The position numbers and the translations under genes were made by a program. Source: Cymbidium sinense (lineage: Eukaryota; Streptophyta; Magnoliopsida; Asparagales; Orchidaceae). From it: a stretch of DNA of 64,000 nt. The notes beneath the pieces are model-generated. The model was not told the DNA's origin. It searched no databases and saw only the letters and a list, made by a program, of their open reading frames with translations. Location of the stretch: assembly GCA_021442155.1 (NCBI GenBank), contig CM038232.1, positions 63,395,436-63,459,435 of the forward strand, in the 5' to 3' direction. Below are positions 11,867-22,895 of the stretch, piece by piece. Position 1 is the stretch's first letter. Each line of letters begins with the position of its first letter.

Positions 11867-12008
11867 ACATGAGATTCTAATTAGGTCATCAATATTGTTG
11901 ATTGTGGCTTTAAGTACAAGCATCATTTGCTCTTTATTGCATACTTAGAGAAGCTTTTAAATAAAATAGCACTTCCTAAATGGATTACTCTTGAATTCAA
12001 CAATGCTA
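11867..12008 (+). pseudogene. Coding-like remnant, family P, copy 3
   Basis: Shares ACATGAGATTCTAA and the frame YKHHLLFIAYLEKLLNKIA with the copy at 10391, then continues LPKWITLEFNNAISFKW. The ISFKW ending is the only hint of the KSFxWG strand of Dabb proteins. No stop occurs over ~45 codons here. Spacing and flanks differ from copy 1, so this is not a simple tandem repeat. Confidence 0.4.
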
Positions 12009-12589
12009 TATCATTCAAATGGTCACATACTTAGTTAAAAAATTAAATTTTTTATCCTTCTTTCTAAAATTATGTTGATGAGTGACTTATGTAGATGTTT
12101 GAGTAGAGGTCTTTAGGCTAATTCATAAATAATTGGAATTAAGGGAGGAAGTAGGAATACTTCATTTCTAATGTTAATCAACATGTTTTCATAAACCTTT
12201 GAAGCAGTGTTCAATAACTAATTCAGCATTTGCTCCACTTGAAAAAGTATTGAAGGAATATGGAAACAAAGTCAAACACACAAATTTTATGCATGGTGAA
12301 ATTAGTACAAAGGAGATGTATGATGATGAAACAAAAAATCATGCTTTACATTTATGCTCCAAATTGCTTTTATGCACTAAATTGACTTTATTAAACATAG
12401 CTACATTGAATATTAAATAATTAATTGATGTGGTTGTTTATCAATGCATGATAATTAATCAATGGTGGGTCCATAATTTTTTAACTTAGGTTATTAAATA
12501 ATAAAAATTATTTATCAAATTTTTTATTATGAAAAATACATATTTAAAAAATATTATATTATATCTCTTAATAAAATCAACCCCTTAAG
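12009..12589. other. AT-rich stretch, one unrecognised small frame
   Basis: The 73-codon frame at 12199-12420 (MKQCSITNSAFAPLEKVLKEY...) is less biased than its neighbours and follows family P copy 3 by ~190 bases. It could be a further exon of the same lost gene. I recognise no domain and see no upstream signal. Confidence 0.3.
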
Positions 12590-13060
12590 ATATAGGGTCA
12601 ATAAATGACTCAACACAATAACTTAATATGAATTTGACTAAAAAAATTTGGGCCCATTAAAATTTAGTTCTAATTCAGGTCAGATTTATAAACTTAATTA
12701 TTATTTAGGTTACGTTCACGATAGATTTGTAGACCCGATCATTATTTCAACAAGGCTAGAGTTCACCTGAATAACCAAACTCAAATTGACCTAATTGCTA
12801 ATCAAGTACTAATTTGAAAAGCTACAAAAACATTATTAAAATAGACATGCATATTAAAAGATTAAATGGGTCATATTTAACTTAACTGGGTCCTATTGAT
12901 CCAAAAAAAAAAAATTTCTTTGATTCATATAATAAATCATTTAGGTGGGCCAAGTTTGCGTCAAGTTTGATCTTTACTCATATAATTAATGATTTATGGG
13001 TCATTGAAATTCAAATTGGATCATTTGGGTCAAACCCAAAATTAATTTGTCATCATGCAT
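12590..13060. repeat. GGTCAA/GGGTCA-rich low-complexity block
   Basis: Repeated GGGTCAA, TTGGATC and CAAGTTTGATC motifs, the same degenerate vocabulary as 22896-24038 and 51300-53130 but shorter and more eroded. Probably the remains of the same LTR-element internal region. Confidence 0.5.
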
Positions 13061-13423
13061 GAATACCACTACCTTTAGGTATGGTCTTAGTTATAACATG
13101 TCAACTACCATAATAGTGATGATTTAAGCATTTAATATTGCACTATTTATTAAAAACTAAAATGAAAGGTAACTTAAGCATGTCAAATAAGACACAAATT
13201 AAAATTTTGATTAAAATTTTATACTAAATTATTTCAATATTTTTTATTATATGCAAATAAAAATCGCTTGATTTTATATCATAAAAATGTAATAAATGAG
13301 TATGTGTTAGTATTGTTGACTCACGATAAAAATTTGAGATTTTAAACTTAAAAAAATAAATGCTTTATTAATTATTTAAAATAACCCAATGCGAGCTAAG
13401 TCTTTCGTGCCATAGCAAGAAGT

Positions 13424-13703
13424 TACGATAAAGTAAGTGTGAAAGTGATTTTGCTTATTACTGATGAATATATTCTAGGAGACTCACAAGCACAATTTTT
13501 AAGCCATTTTTTAAAAAAATATGAAAATCTGCTTAATAATAAGAAGAAATTTAATTGGCTGTAATTCCTTGACATATGATAAAAGTCAATCTCCTGCATC
13601 AATATCCATTATTATCATTAGAAGCGATGGAAAAAGTAGAAGTTTTGTCAAGAAGTAGAGAGAATAATCTCTCATTTGCTCATCTCTTGAAGGAATGATT
13701 TTA
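13424..13703. repeat. Inverted repeat, left arm (partner 16381-16661)
   Basis: About 280 bases that match the reverse complement of 16381-16661, with shared landmarks GTGAAAGTGATTT, CACAAGCACAATTTTTAA, GATGGAAAAAGTA and GAGAATAATCTCTC. The arms face each other across 2.7 kb. They could be ends of one element or two opposed copies of a dispersed repeat. No target duplication was seen. Confidence 0.8.
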
Positions 13704-13720
13704 TAAGTGATTACATATAT

Positions 13721-13812
13721 GCTGAGGCGGAGTCGTGGGAGCCTCGCTCTATGACCCACATTCTGAGTGCATGGCGATTAAATTACCCTCACGGGCTCAC
13801 CGTCCCAAAAAA
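13721..13812 (+). mobile_element. Short retroposon with 16-bp target duplication
   Basis: A 92-bp insert ending in an A run (from 13807), flanked by identical 16-bp direct repeats AAGTGATTACATATAT at 13705-13720 and 13813-13828. The insert is much more GC-rich than its surroundings (GCTGAGGCGGAGTCGTGGG ... CGGGCTCACCGTCCC). Long duplications plus a 3' A tail are the signature of LINE-machinery retroposition. No clear A or B box of a tRNA-derived SINE is present, so it is either a 5'-truncated SINE or LINE 3' end, or another small RNA copy. Confidence 0.9.
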
Positions 13813-13828
13813 AAGTGATTACATATAT

Positions 13829-15284
13829 CTTACATAAAGACAAATCTCACCTAATCAGGAAAATAATCCATTTATTAAAAAAGAAGAGTATCATAGAATA
13901 AGTACATCATTATGGCTAAGAGTGATTCTTGGAATATGACAAAGGAGTGAATCAAGGAGGAATATCATACACCATAGGGTAATAGTTTTGAGATACAACA
14001 AATTATGTTAAAATTCATATCCAATGAAATAAAAATTTTAATAATGTTTTTTAAGTCTTAATCAATATTAAGGAATTATATAAATGTAAATTTCAGTGTA
14101 CAAGAAGTGAAAATAATACATCCCATAAAAAATAATACTATTTTGTATGATTTATTTATCTTTATAAACTTTATGTGAAAGTATGTCCATGCCTATCACA
14201 TAATATTTAATAATTTCGATAGTTGCTTTATATCCTACATAGTTTTGAAATGCTTAAGGAATATATATATATATATATATATATATTTCTTAAGAGAATT
14301 TGATTGTTACAAAGGTTACATTGACTATTGTATCGGCACACTCTTATATATTGTTCATTATTATTAGTAGCCACATTATCATAGGGAATGCATAACCCAT
14401 ACATTAAACCAATTTCTATAAAATTACAATGAGTTAACTAAAGCACCACTCAACACTTAAAGTTGCTTTCTTAAATCTTAAACAAACATCTAAGCTAATA
14501 TAAAGAGACATATCAATGAGTTAACTAAGGCATCACATTTTATTCTCCTCTCTAATTTTTTCTCTTTTTTTGGCACTTAAAGTTGCTTTCCTAACTCTTA
14601 TCATTTTTTTTATTTTTTTTATTAGATGATAACACTAATCATTATTTATCTGCCTAATATGCCAAATTTAGCAACACACTTCTTCTGATAAAGACTAACT
14701 ATTTGCTTTTTTTTATGCTCACATAGTATTGTCTATAAGATACTTTACATTGATTAAACTTTTTAAAATATATATGACTAACTTAATTAGATTCATGCAT
14801 TGACAAAGATGTTAAATGCTCGGCTGGCATAATATAAACTAAAAATGCTGTAGATTAGAATAGCTAAGATGTAACTAAATAGTACAATATAATAATTACA
14901 AGCATCTGAATTTTGATAAATGAATACAATAATAATCTCCCAAATTATTTTAAAAATATTAAACAGAATAATAAGGTATGAAACACAAGTTTTTTTAAAA
15001 TAAAATAGTGTAGACTACTATGGATACAAATAATTTTTTTTTCTCTACTCCGTTCCAAAGATAATTGAAAATACATGTAATAATAAGAAAAAAAATAGTC
15101 TTACATCAACACTCAATTAATATTAAAAAAAAAGTTTAACTAATATATGATATGCCAAAAGAGCAAACTTTCCATGACGCAGGTGCTAGAGAAATAGAAA
15201 AATAATACTGTCTTTGTGTGTATGGTAGGAATATAATCAGTGTGTGAATAGTAAAAAATAAAAAAGCACACACACGCACGCACA
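13829..15284. other. AT-rich stretch with microsatellites, no gene
   Basis: Contains a loose duplication: GAGTTAACTAA near 14431 and 14517, and CACTTAAAGTTGCTTTC near 14454 and 14574. A CA-rich tract at about 15267-15293 explains the 66-codon Cys/Val-repeat frame on the minus strand (15136-15336). Nothing else is recognised. Confidence 0.4.
14260..14286. repeat. (AT)n microsatellite
   Basis: An uninterrupted AT dinucleotide run of about 27 bases. Confidence 0.95.
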
Positions 15285-16330
15285 CGCACACACAATCGAG
15301 ATAATATAAAATAAAGCTTATTTTCTCTAAAAACAACTTTAAATTTTTTGAAAATTCTACTATATGATTCCTATTGTACTGAATGATTACAAATATTTGC
15401 TAAATATTTTCATCCACCATAATTAAGTCAATTAACTCCAAGATTATCAAATCCAACTAATCTTTCTAAATCGTATAGTACGACGTATATTATAATTTTT
15501 TTAATAATTATTTAGTTTTAATTTAACATTTAAGATATTCAAAAAAAAGAATTTTTCTTTAATATGTTCATACTATAAGATGAGTTTATATAGGCTAAAT
15601 AAATAGAGAATCAAATTTTTAGTTTGTAATGTTCATATAGTATGATGATTATCTTACATAATAAATAGTGATGACAGTTGGAATGATCATATCGTCTAGA
15701 GTCTCTAAACCATAGAAAATTGTACTAATTATATAGTACGACATCTGATCATATAGTATAATTAGAATATTTCATAAAAATTTAACTTTTCTAATTTTTA
15801 TTCAAATTTTTTCATGTAAATACCCCCTTTAAGGAAACCTAACATGAGAACTTGAACATAAGAGAGCTGAAGGATGGCTTAGGGAAGAGTATTTTTTAAG
15901 AAGAAAGTGGGGAGACTTCTCTTGTACTCTTTTCCCTTAAAAAATCTTTTGTTGATGAGGTTATGTTTTATTTTAATTGTTCTTTCTCATTTACCTTGCT
16001 ATAGAGAGATGAACATTAACTTGAGATATTGTTATTGTAGAGAGATTGTGTGAAATTTTATTTTCTTCAGAGAAGTTTCTTATACCTTGGAGAGGGAGTG
16101 GCATTCTTTCTGCCTTGAAAGAGAGGGGAAGCAGTGTAGGGTTTCTCCATTACCTATTAAGAAGAGGAGTACCTCTTGCTTGGCTTGTTGTACCAAAGAA
16201 GAGATAATAGATTTTTGGAGAAGAAATTGCATGTAGGTCTGTTAAGCTGAACTATTTTAAATCATTATGCCCCCTCTTTCTTTCATTTCTTTCATCTCAC
16301 TAAATTTTATAGATTTGATTTGATTTTTTA
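15285..16330 (+). mobile_element. Copia (SIRE/Maximus-like) LTR fragment
   Basis: Aligns in order with 42978-44150 inside the LTR at 42423-44219, including ACCATAATTAAGTCAATTAACTCC, GTTCATATAGTATGA, AAAGTGGGGAGACTTC, AAAAAATCTTTTGTTGATGAG and GGGAGTGGCATTCTTTC. It keeps the ~400-base LTR section that the copies at 24039 and 30766 have lost. It is more diverged than the others, and the LTR start, LTR end and primer site are all missing. It lies between the two inverted repeat arms. Confidence 0.8.
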
Positions 16331-16380
16331 AATAATTTTATAAAAATTATTATTATTATATCGTACACAATGTAATTATT

Positions 16381-16661
16381 TAAAACCATTCCGTCTTCAA
16401 GGTGATGAACACAAGAGAGATTATTCTCTCAACTTCTTGGTAAAGCTTATACTTTTTCCATCACTTCTAAAAATAATAATGGATTATTGATACAAAAGAC
16501 CAAATCTGATCCCATGTCAATAAAGTATAATTTGGTAAATTTTTCTTGTTATTGAGTTTGTCATATATATTTTTTTAAATATGATTTAAAAATTGTGCTT
16601 GTGGTTTCCCTTGAATATAGACTTCATTAGTCAAGCAAATCACTTTCACAGTTACTTCACT
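16381..16661. repeat. Inverted repeat, right arm (partner 13424-13703)
   Basis: Reverse complement of 13424-13703. See that entry for shared landmarks. Confidence 0.8.
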
Positions 16662-17157
16662 ATAACTGAAAATAAATTCAATAGATTTGACTCATTTTGA
16701 TCAAATTTTAAAGAAATATTTTTGCCAAATTTTTTTAGTAATTATTCCTTTCATTAATTTATTATAATTGAAAGAAATTGTCATAGAGAAAATACAAAAG
16801 AGAACTAAAATAATACATAAAAATTCTAAGAAAGAGAGTTGAAAGATCGGAAGAGAAAAAGGATACTAAAGAAATTCATAGAAGGATAATAAGTGGAATT
16901 TAAACCGACTATGATACCATGTCAACATTAAAGGGAGTGAAAGTATCTCTAAATTTAAATATACAACCTACAATCATTAATTTCAAACCTACCACTATTA
17001 GTATACTTACCGTCTCAAAACTCCTTACATAGGCCATGACAAATGAAAGCCCAATACATACTAACCCAAAATACAACATCATGAATAAAAGCCTAACAAC
17101 ACCCAACCAAATATATAATATCAAGTTATAAAAGTGTGGTGTTTATTTTCAGTTCAT
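16662..17157. other. AT-rich stretch, one unrecognised minus-strand frame
   Basis: The 71-codon frame at 16909-17124 on the minus strand is strongly hydrophobic (Leu/Val/Phe/Ile) and unlike any protein I know. It ends at the edge of the LTR fragment that starts at 17158. Probably chance. Confidence 0.35.
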
Positions 17158-18310
17158 AGGGGGGACATCACGCAGATCTGAGGGTGTACTTATTGAGATG
17201 ATCGGGTACGACATCAAAGAATAATGCACTATCTCGAAAGATAGAAATCACTACCCTACGATGGACCTAATCACTTAATAAGGACTCCTAAAGCATGATG
17301 AGTCTTTAAATGTACCAGAGATTTTTATCCTACTTTATATGGATAAATAAAGTAGGGTTTATTTAAACTAGGTTCTAAAGTTCTGTATGGGGGCAAGCCC
17401 CCATAGTTAATTACATCCTAAGGAATGTGAATTCCTTAGGAATACTTTCGATTAAAGAAGACAATTGTTATCTCCAAATAATTCAAAGATAGGACTATCA
17501 ATAAATTAGTTATATTTGGAAGATCGAATATGATAGATCGAAAGGAAAGAGGAGATAAGTAGGGGTTGCTCATGATACTAAAAAATCTAGTGAGCATCCC
17601 AAACTATCCTATAGTTGGGTTTTATAAATTTGAAATTGAGGAGAATTATATATTTGAGTTAAAATTTTATTAGAAATCTAGGACTTATAATTCCACAAGA
17701 CAAGATTGTGAAAATGCCTAAAAAGTGAGGATTTATGCTTGTATCCCTAAAGGGAAACAACAACCTCGCATCCTAAATCTAGAAATCTTTGGCGAGGGCC
17801 AAAGCACAACCTAAATCTAAGGCGAAAATGGGTATATTATTTACCTCTACAAGAGAGAGTAAATCACCCGGCTGTTGGGCTTATAACCACTTGGAGCGAC
17901 AGCCAGCTAACTCCTCCTATGTTTTAAAACCATGTAAGCAAGTCTTATGATTTTTAAGATGGCTAAGTTGTTATTATTTAGAAAAGAAACTAAAGTCCTT
18001 AAACCCGCTCCCTAAGAGACTAGAGCACGAGTGGTATGAATAATAACTTAGTCTAATACAAATCTTATCAAATTTTATTTTATTTTTGACTCTTTATTTT
18101 AACACAGGCTATAGGATTTTCTATGCCTAAATATATGATGAAGTTGGTCATGGGCTAAATTAAATGAGAAAGAGGTATTTTTCCATCATAGGCACTCAAA
18201 GGTTAAGCCCATTTTCTATCTGGAAAAGATGAAAGCCCTCTCTTAATAAGAGTGAAATAAAATGATATGTATGATATTAAGCATTCAACATCCAGCTGAG
18301 GGGTTGCTAA
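17158..18310 (-). mobile_element. LTR fragment, family Z (tRNA-Arg-primed element), minus orientation
   Basis: Aligns with the LTRs at 36860-37705 and 44763-45870 and with 58725-59345. Landmarks are CACGCAGATCT, GGACTCCTAAAG, GTACCAGAGATTT, the dyad GGGGGCAAGCCCCC near 17388, TTAATTACATCCTAAGG, and the GAGAGAGTAAATCACCCGG section near 17860. Orientation is inferred from the copies that keep a minus-strand primer site. Here the primer-site end is truncated at 17158. No coding capacity is expected in an LTR and none is seen. Confidence 0.82.
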
Positions 18311-18966
18311 ATATTTTAATATCTTGATTTAATTCCTAGGCTTTATGTGAGGTCATGAGTTATTTTAGAAAATTTAGTTATGAGTTGTTATTGGAGTAGA
18401 AAATTTTTTTTTATCCTAAGAGCCTAATTGCATCCAGGTCATACAACAATCACCAATCATAAATAAACTATGAAAAGATATATTTTTTTTAATGCACGAG
18501 CTAAACAAAACACGAACAATTTTATAAAGCTAATGCAAAAGAATAAGAGTCCGATACGGTCAGGTACCATCGTACAACCAGAAAAAGAAATGTGTAGCCG
18601 AGCTCTATCCTTATACATCCTGGTACAATAAAAGAATAATTATAATTTAATTACAACAAATGAATGGGAGCTATGGGGGATTTTTAAAGCTCCTTCTTTC
18701 CTACATTTCCTTCGTTCATTTGATTGGGCAAGCTCCATAGGATCACATGGTACATAAGACTTGATCTTGTAACCAATGTTTATCCTAAGCCCCCATAGTA
18801 CTAATCATAATTTCTAATATAAAATTACATTAAAAATAGAAAAAATATATCTAACTACACCTATAAAATAAGTGTTATTTAAACACACCATACAACCCAA
18901 ACAGTTATATGAATAATTTGGACTTAGCACCTTACACAGGTAACCAAGTCCACCTATCCTAATGTA
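18311..18966. other. Probable continuation of the Z element, no gene
   Basis: AT-rich and without a clear partner elsewhere, except that its first part loosely follows 59345-59480 (TTCTTAGGCTTTA-like). No open frame of interest. Confidence 0.35.
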
Positions 18967-19040
18967 GATTATGCTTAGGGGTTAAGCAATCTGCACAGCA
19001 AAATATTTATATTTATTTTAAGCACCCCTTAAGCATAATC
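18967..19040. repeat. Hairpin-forming inverted repeat
   Basis: Left arm GATTATGCTTAGGGGT (18967-18982) and right arm ACCCCTTAAGCATAATC (19024-19040) pair over 16 positions with a single bulged base and a 41-base loop. GTA/TAC outside the arms extends the pairing. Confidence 0.88.
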
Positions 19041-19860
19041 TCCTACAAAAATATGATTAGGCTAATCACGGCCTAACATCTAGTCTACGCACATACACCC
19101 TAATATCCAGTCTACAACATTACATCACAAAATAAGCATACATCAAACCATGCACCGCCCTAACATAAAGGTAGAAGGGGTGACTTAATCTAATGTGTGT
19201 GTTAAGGCTTGTGTGGTATGCCCTAGCTAGGCTTTAGGATTAAGATTTTCTAAATATGAAGGACATTTAATAATCAAGGGTGGTTTCACTTTATATGGTT
19301 TAATTAATTTGCAAGTTTTACTTAATATTTTATTTTGTTTCATTTGACCTATAGAATAACTAAATGTTATGAAAAGAAAGAAAGAGAGGATCACTCTTTT
19401 TTATCCCTACCTTAAGTCACATCTAAAGCAAATTAATTAATCAATTCCCTTTGATGAATGACTTATTACATGTTTTAACTAATCTTAATCTTAGGTTCAC
19501 TTTAAAGAAACTCATTCAATAAGAAATGCATCTTATGATTAGTTGGAATGAATTACTATCACATAACACATGTTCGTTCATTTCTTTCCATCAGTATATC
19601 ATGCATATGATTAGATCCTAAGCATAGCTATACATGCAATTTGTATCTTAGCACACTTAAATTATGAATGTGAGTAAATATATTTGGAATTGACATTTCA
19701 TTTGGTTGAATGATTTTGTTATATTAATTTAAAGCTTTATCTAAATTTTTATGCAAAAGCATAACGAAAGAAACTTAAATCACATGACTAATCAACTCAA
19801 CCAAATAAACAAAGTATGAAAGCATGTCTTTTTTAATAAAAAAGGACTTTTCATTCATTA

Positions 19861-20264
19861 GCTAAGTTCACATCCACATGTATAAAAGTTTTAAGTGAGT
19901 ACGAACCTATTTTTATGCACCAAGGGAACGAGTTAAGAACCTCCTTAGGGCTACTTAAAGTCGTGCGTCCCTGGAATGCCCAGACTAATATACTACTATC
20001 CTTAGATTCATGTGGATGTATAAACAACTACAAGAATAGAAATCCATGAAAAATTGTATTTTGATTTGATTTATTTATTTTAAGTAAATGAATTAAAACT
20101 CTATCTAGATTCTATTGTCCAAATGCATAAGAATGAAATCAAGTAGGTACGTCACCATTGTTCTACACCAAGGGAACGAGGTAGGAACCTCCTTAGGGCT
20201 ACTTAAAGCCACATCCCTGGGATGTCCAGACTAATATACCGCTAACATTCTTACTTATGCAAAT
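19861..20264. repeat. Two 248-bp tandem units, each framed by its own inverted repeat
   Basis: The core ACCAAGGGAACGAG ... GGGCTACTTAAAG ... CCAGACTAATATAC occurs at 19919 and again at 20167. Unit 1 is framed by ACATCCACATG (19870-19880) and CATGTGGATGT (20009-20019). Unit 2 is framed by ATGCATAAGAATG (20123-20135) and CATTCTTACTTATGC (20246-20260). The cores are alike but the framing stems are unrelated in sequence, while each is self-complementary. Confidence 0.85.
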
Positions 20265-20419
20265 CAACACATGAATGTATAGAAGTGACTTTGTTTCATA
20301 CACTAAATATATATTCATTTGCATTCCCTATGTATATATATTCCTAAATTTACAATATATATGTATATTCAATCATTAGTAAACTTTAAAATTATATTTG
20401 AGATTTAATAATGATACTA

Positions 20420-21780
20420 GCCATACATATTTTTTATTTAAATCAACACATGCAATTTGACATAAAGGAAATCATTTTATTTAATTAATTTTAAAAGATA
20501 TGGATGCTTGAATCATATGTGGCATACAATATTTAGTATGATTGGAAGGAAATAAAACAACACAAGCATGTGATTTCATTCAATCCAACTAAGTCCTAAG
20601 GACAATCAAACTAAAAAAGATTATTTAAAATAAACCAAAGTTCTTTAATGTCATTTCATTTTTATGTTTGATTTGATTTAAAAAAATATGAAAGAGGTTT
20701 GCTAATCCTAATCCCATTCCCCATGTGTGAATTAATTTAGTTTAATGAAGAATAAATAGGTTAATTTTTTATGTCTTAATTAGGTTAAGGTATAAATTAA
20801 GTCAATTAATTAACCCTTACCGGCATCACCTTAAGTTATTTAACTAATTAATAATGAGCCAATATGATATGCAACCACATGAAAATAAATTTGCAATGCT
20901 CTTAAGAAATGAAAGGGGTCTAATGCAATTGGCTCATGATTAATAGTTAATTAGGCTTAAGGGATCTCACTTAATTACTTTTATGATTTTCTCACACATG
21001 TGAGCTAACCATAATTTTATTAGCTCTCTCTTTAGGTTATTGAACACCCAAAGAGCTACCCAAGATTGATTCAAGGTGATTAGATGTGAAGCAGATTTTA
21101 AATTGAGTTGATTAAGCCCATTAATCCATTTGATTAAGCATTAAGCATGTTCAAATAATGAAATGGAATTAACTTAAGGAAAGATCAAGAAAGAGGCCTT
21201 AATCTTAATCTCTAAGTCCCATATTTGATCACTTAGGCTATAGTTTTATCTTGATGATTAATAAATTAATTAAGCCCTTAATTACCTCATTAATCATTAA
21301 TTAATTTAATTCAAAAAGTAAAAAAAAACTTAGGAAATGAATTAGGAGAAATATCTCAATCACATTCCCTAAGATCCCTTACTGTTCAATAGAGGTAATT
21401 AGACTTAAATAAATAATTAAGCCACTATTTATTTACTAATTATCACTAATTAATTTAAGAGAGTGATTAAGGCTTAATCAATTGATTTTTTTAATTAAGC
21501 AACCAATAAAATCCCAGAATAAATAGGGGAGGCAGAGGTCATCCCCCTAAACATCCACAAAAATTTTGAGATTAATTGAATGACTAATTAAGGAGTAATT
21601 AAGATAATTATATTTCTAATTAAACTTTAATTAAGTCAAAATCACTATTCAAAATTAATTAATAATAATTTTTCTAGATTCTACTCTAATTGAGCCTAAG
21701 TTTGTATTTTTTTCTAGAATTACTTATGAATTTTAGAAGTTTTAGCCTTAAAAATGGATTAATTATGCCTAATTAAAGCC
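20420..21780 (+). mobile_element. LTR-element block X, copy 1
   Basis: Aligns over about 1.3 kb with 53400-54740. Shared strings include AGAGGTTTGCTAATCCTAATC, AATAATGAGCCAATATGATATG, GGCTCATGATTAATAGTTAATTA and CCAATAAAATCCCA. Here the order is X, leader, GGTCAA block Y; at 50900-54740 it is leader, Y, X. X on both sides of Y would fit an LTR, but no X-linked primer site or TG/CA border was found. Orientation is therefore arbitrary. No coding capacity. Confidence 0.65.
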
Positions 21781-22895
21781 TTAATCTTGTTGGGCCACGT
21801 GACGGCTGGCATGACGTGCTTTCTCTGTGGTGCAATGGGATTGACTATTTAAGTTGTCACATTCGAAGGCTGACTCGGATGGAAGCAGACACACTTTCCC
21901 TTGGATTGTCTGATTTAAGATCGAATGTCCATAATTCGATCTGCAATTTTGAAGGATTAATTAGTGGATCTAACATGATTTAATCACGATCATCCATTCT
22001 GATCACATGGAATGGACGGACCGTGATCTTTCTCCTTAATGAGAGATAAAAGAAGGATGTCGTCTATCTTTCCTCATTCGATCCAAGCTCACCCGAGCTC
22101 GCATTGGGATCAAATTGATCCAACACCTTGAGAAGAAGGAGAAGAACACATCTAATGGTAAAAAATGCATGATATTCGAATTCTCTTCATAAAAGACCAA
22201 CATAATTTTCATACAAGACTCAGTTTTGCAAAATTACCTCATTGTAGCTAATGTTCAGCGATGGATCGACGGAGGTAGCTTCGCCTAGTTGAGGCGAGGC
22301 CCTGTTGAGAAGCTTTGGGTTTGATCTGAATTAGGTTGCTCCCAAGGCCAAACTCCTCCTAATTGGTGATCAGTCTTGGTCAAACTCTTATCTCCAATGC
22401 TCGGGAAGGCTTGGAGATGACTCGGTTGGCTTCGACGAAGTAAAGGGATGGTGTGGGTGCAAGGAATTTGTGTTTGATCAAGTAGATGGGGAGTATTGAC
22501 CGGGAAGGTGGTGTCCTATTTTGGCTTTGCTTAGGGAGGAGGAATGCCAATCAAGGGAGCTCGGGGAGTGGTTGGGAGTGCTCTGAGGGGTTTCAAAATT
22601 ACTTAGGAAACTCATACCATGCAATTTCATTTGTTACCAATTGAGGTATACACATGATGGATGGACGGGATTAATTTCTAAAAATCCATGATTGATTGTG
22701 ATCATGTTGTTGGAGAGATCGCCGTCAGTTCCATGTGGCACGCCAAGAGTGGAGGAAGTGGTGGCAGGAGTCTTAAGGTTTGATATGGGGAGATTGTGTG
22801 GGATTTATCTTGCCTTTGCCTATGGGGTGTTCGACCATGAAAGGGAGTGGCTCGGATTGTTTCCCTTGGTCCATGGCAGAGGCTAGGTGGCTTAG
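21781..22895 (+). other. GC-richer leader of an LTR element
   Basis: A clear rise in G and C against the flanks (GGGCCACGTGACGGCTGGC at the start; GAGGCGAGGCCCTG near 22290). Similar leaders stand next to GGTCAA blocks at 5680-6540 (reverse) and 50900-51240. The 64-codon frame at 22692-22886 has no recognised domain. This is the usual place of an untranslated leader between LTR and gag. Confidence 0.5.

Noticed and set aside
13721..13812. tRNA-derived SINE with A and B boxes
   Set aside because: No sequence resembling GGTTCGANNCC or an A box was found in the 92 bases, so I left the class open.
15136..15336. Minus-strand frame with Cys-Val repeats
   Set aside because: Produced by a CA dinucleotide tract.
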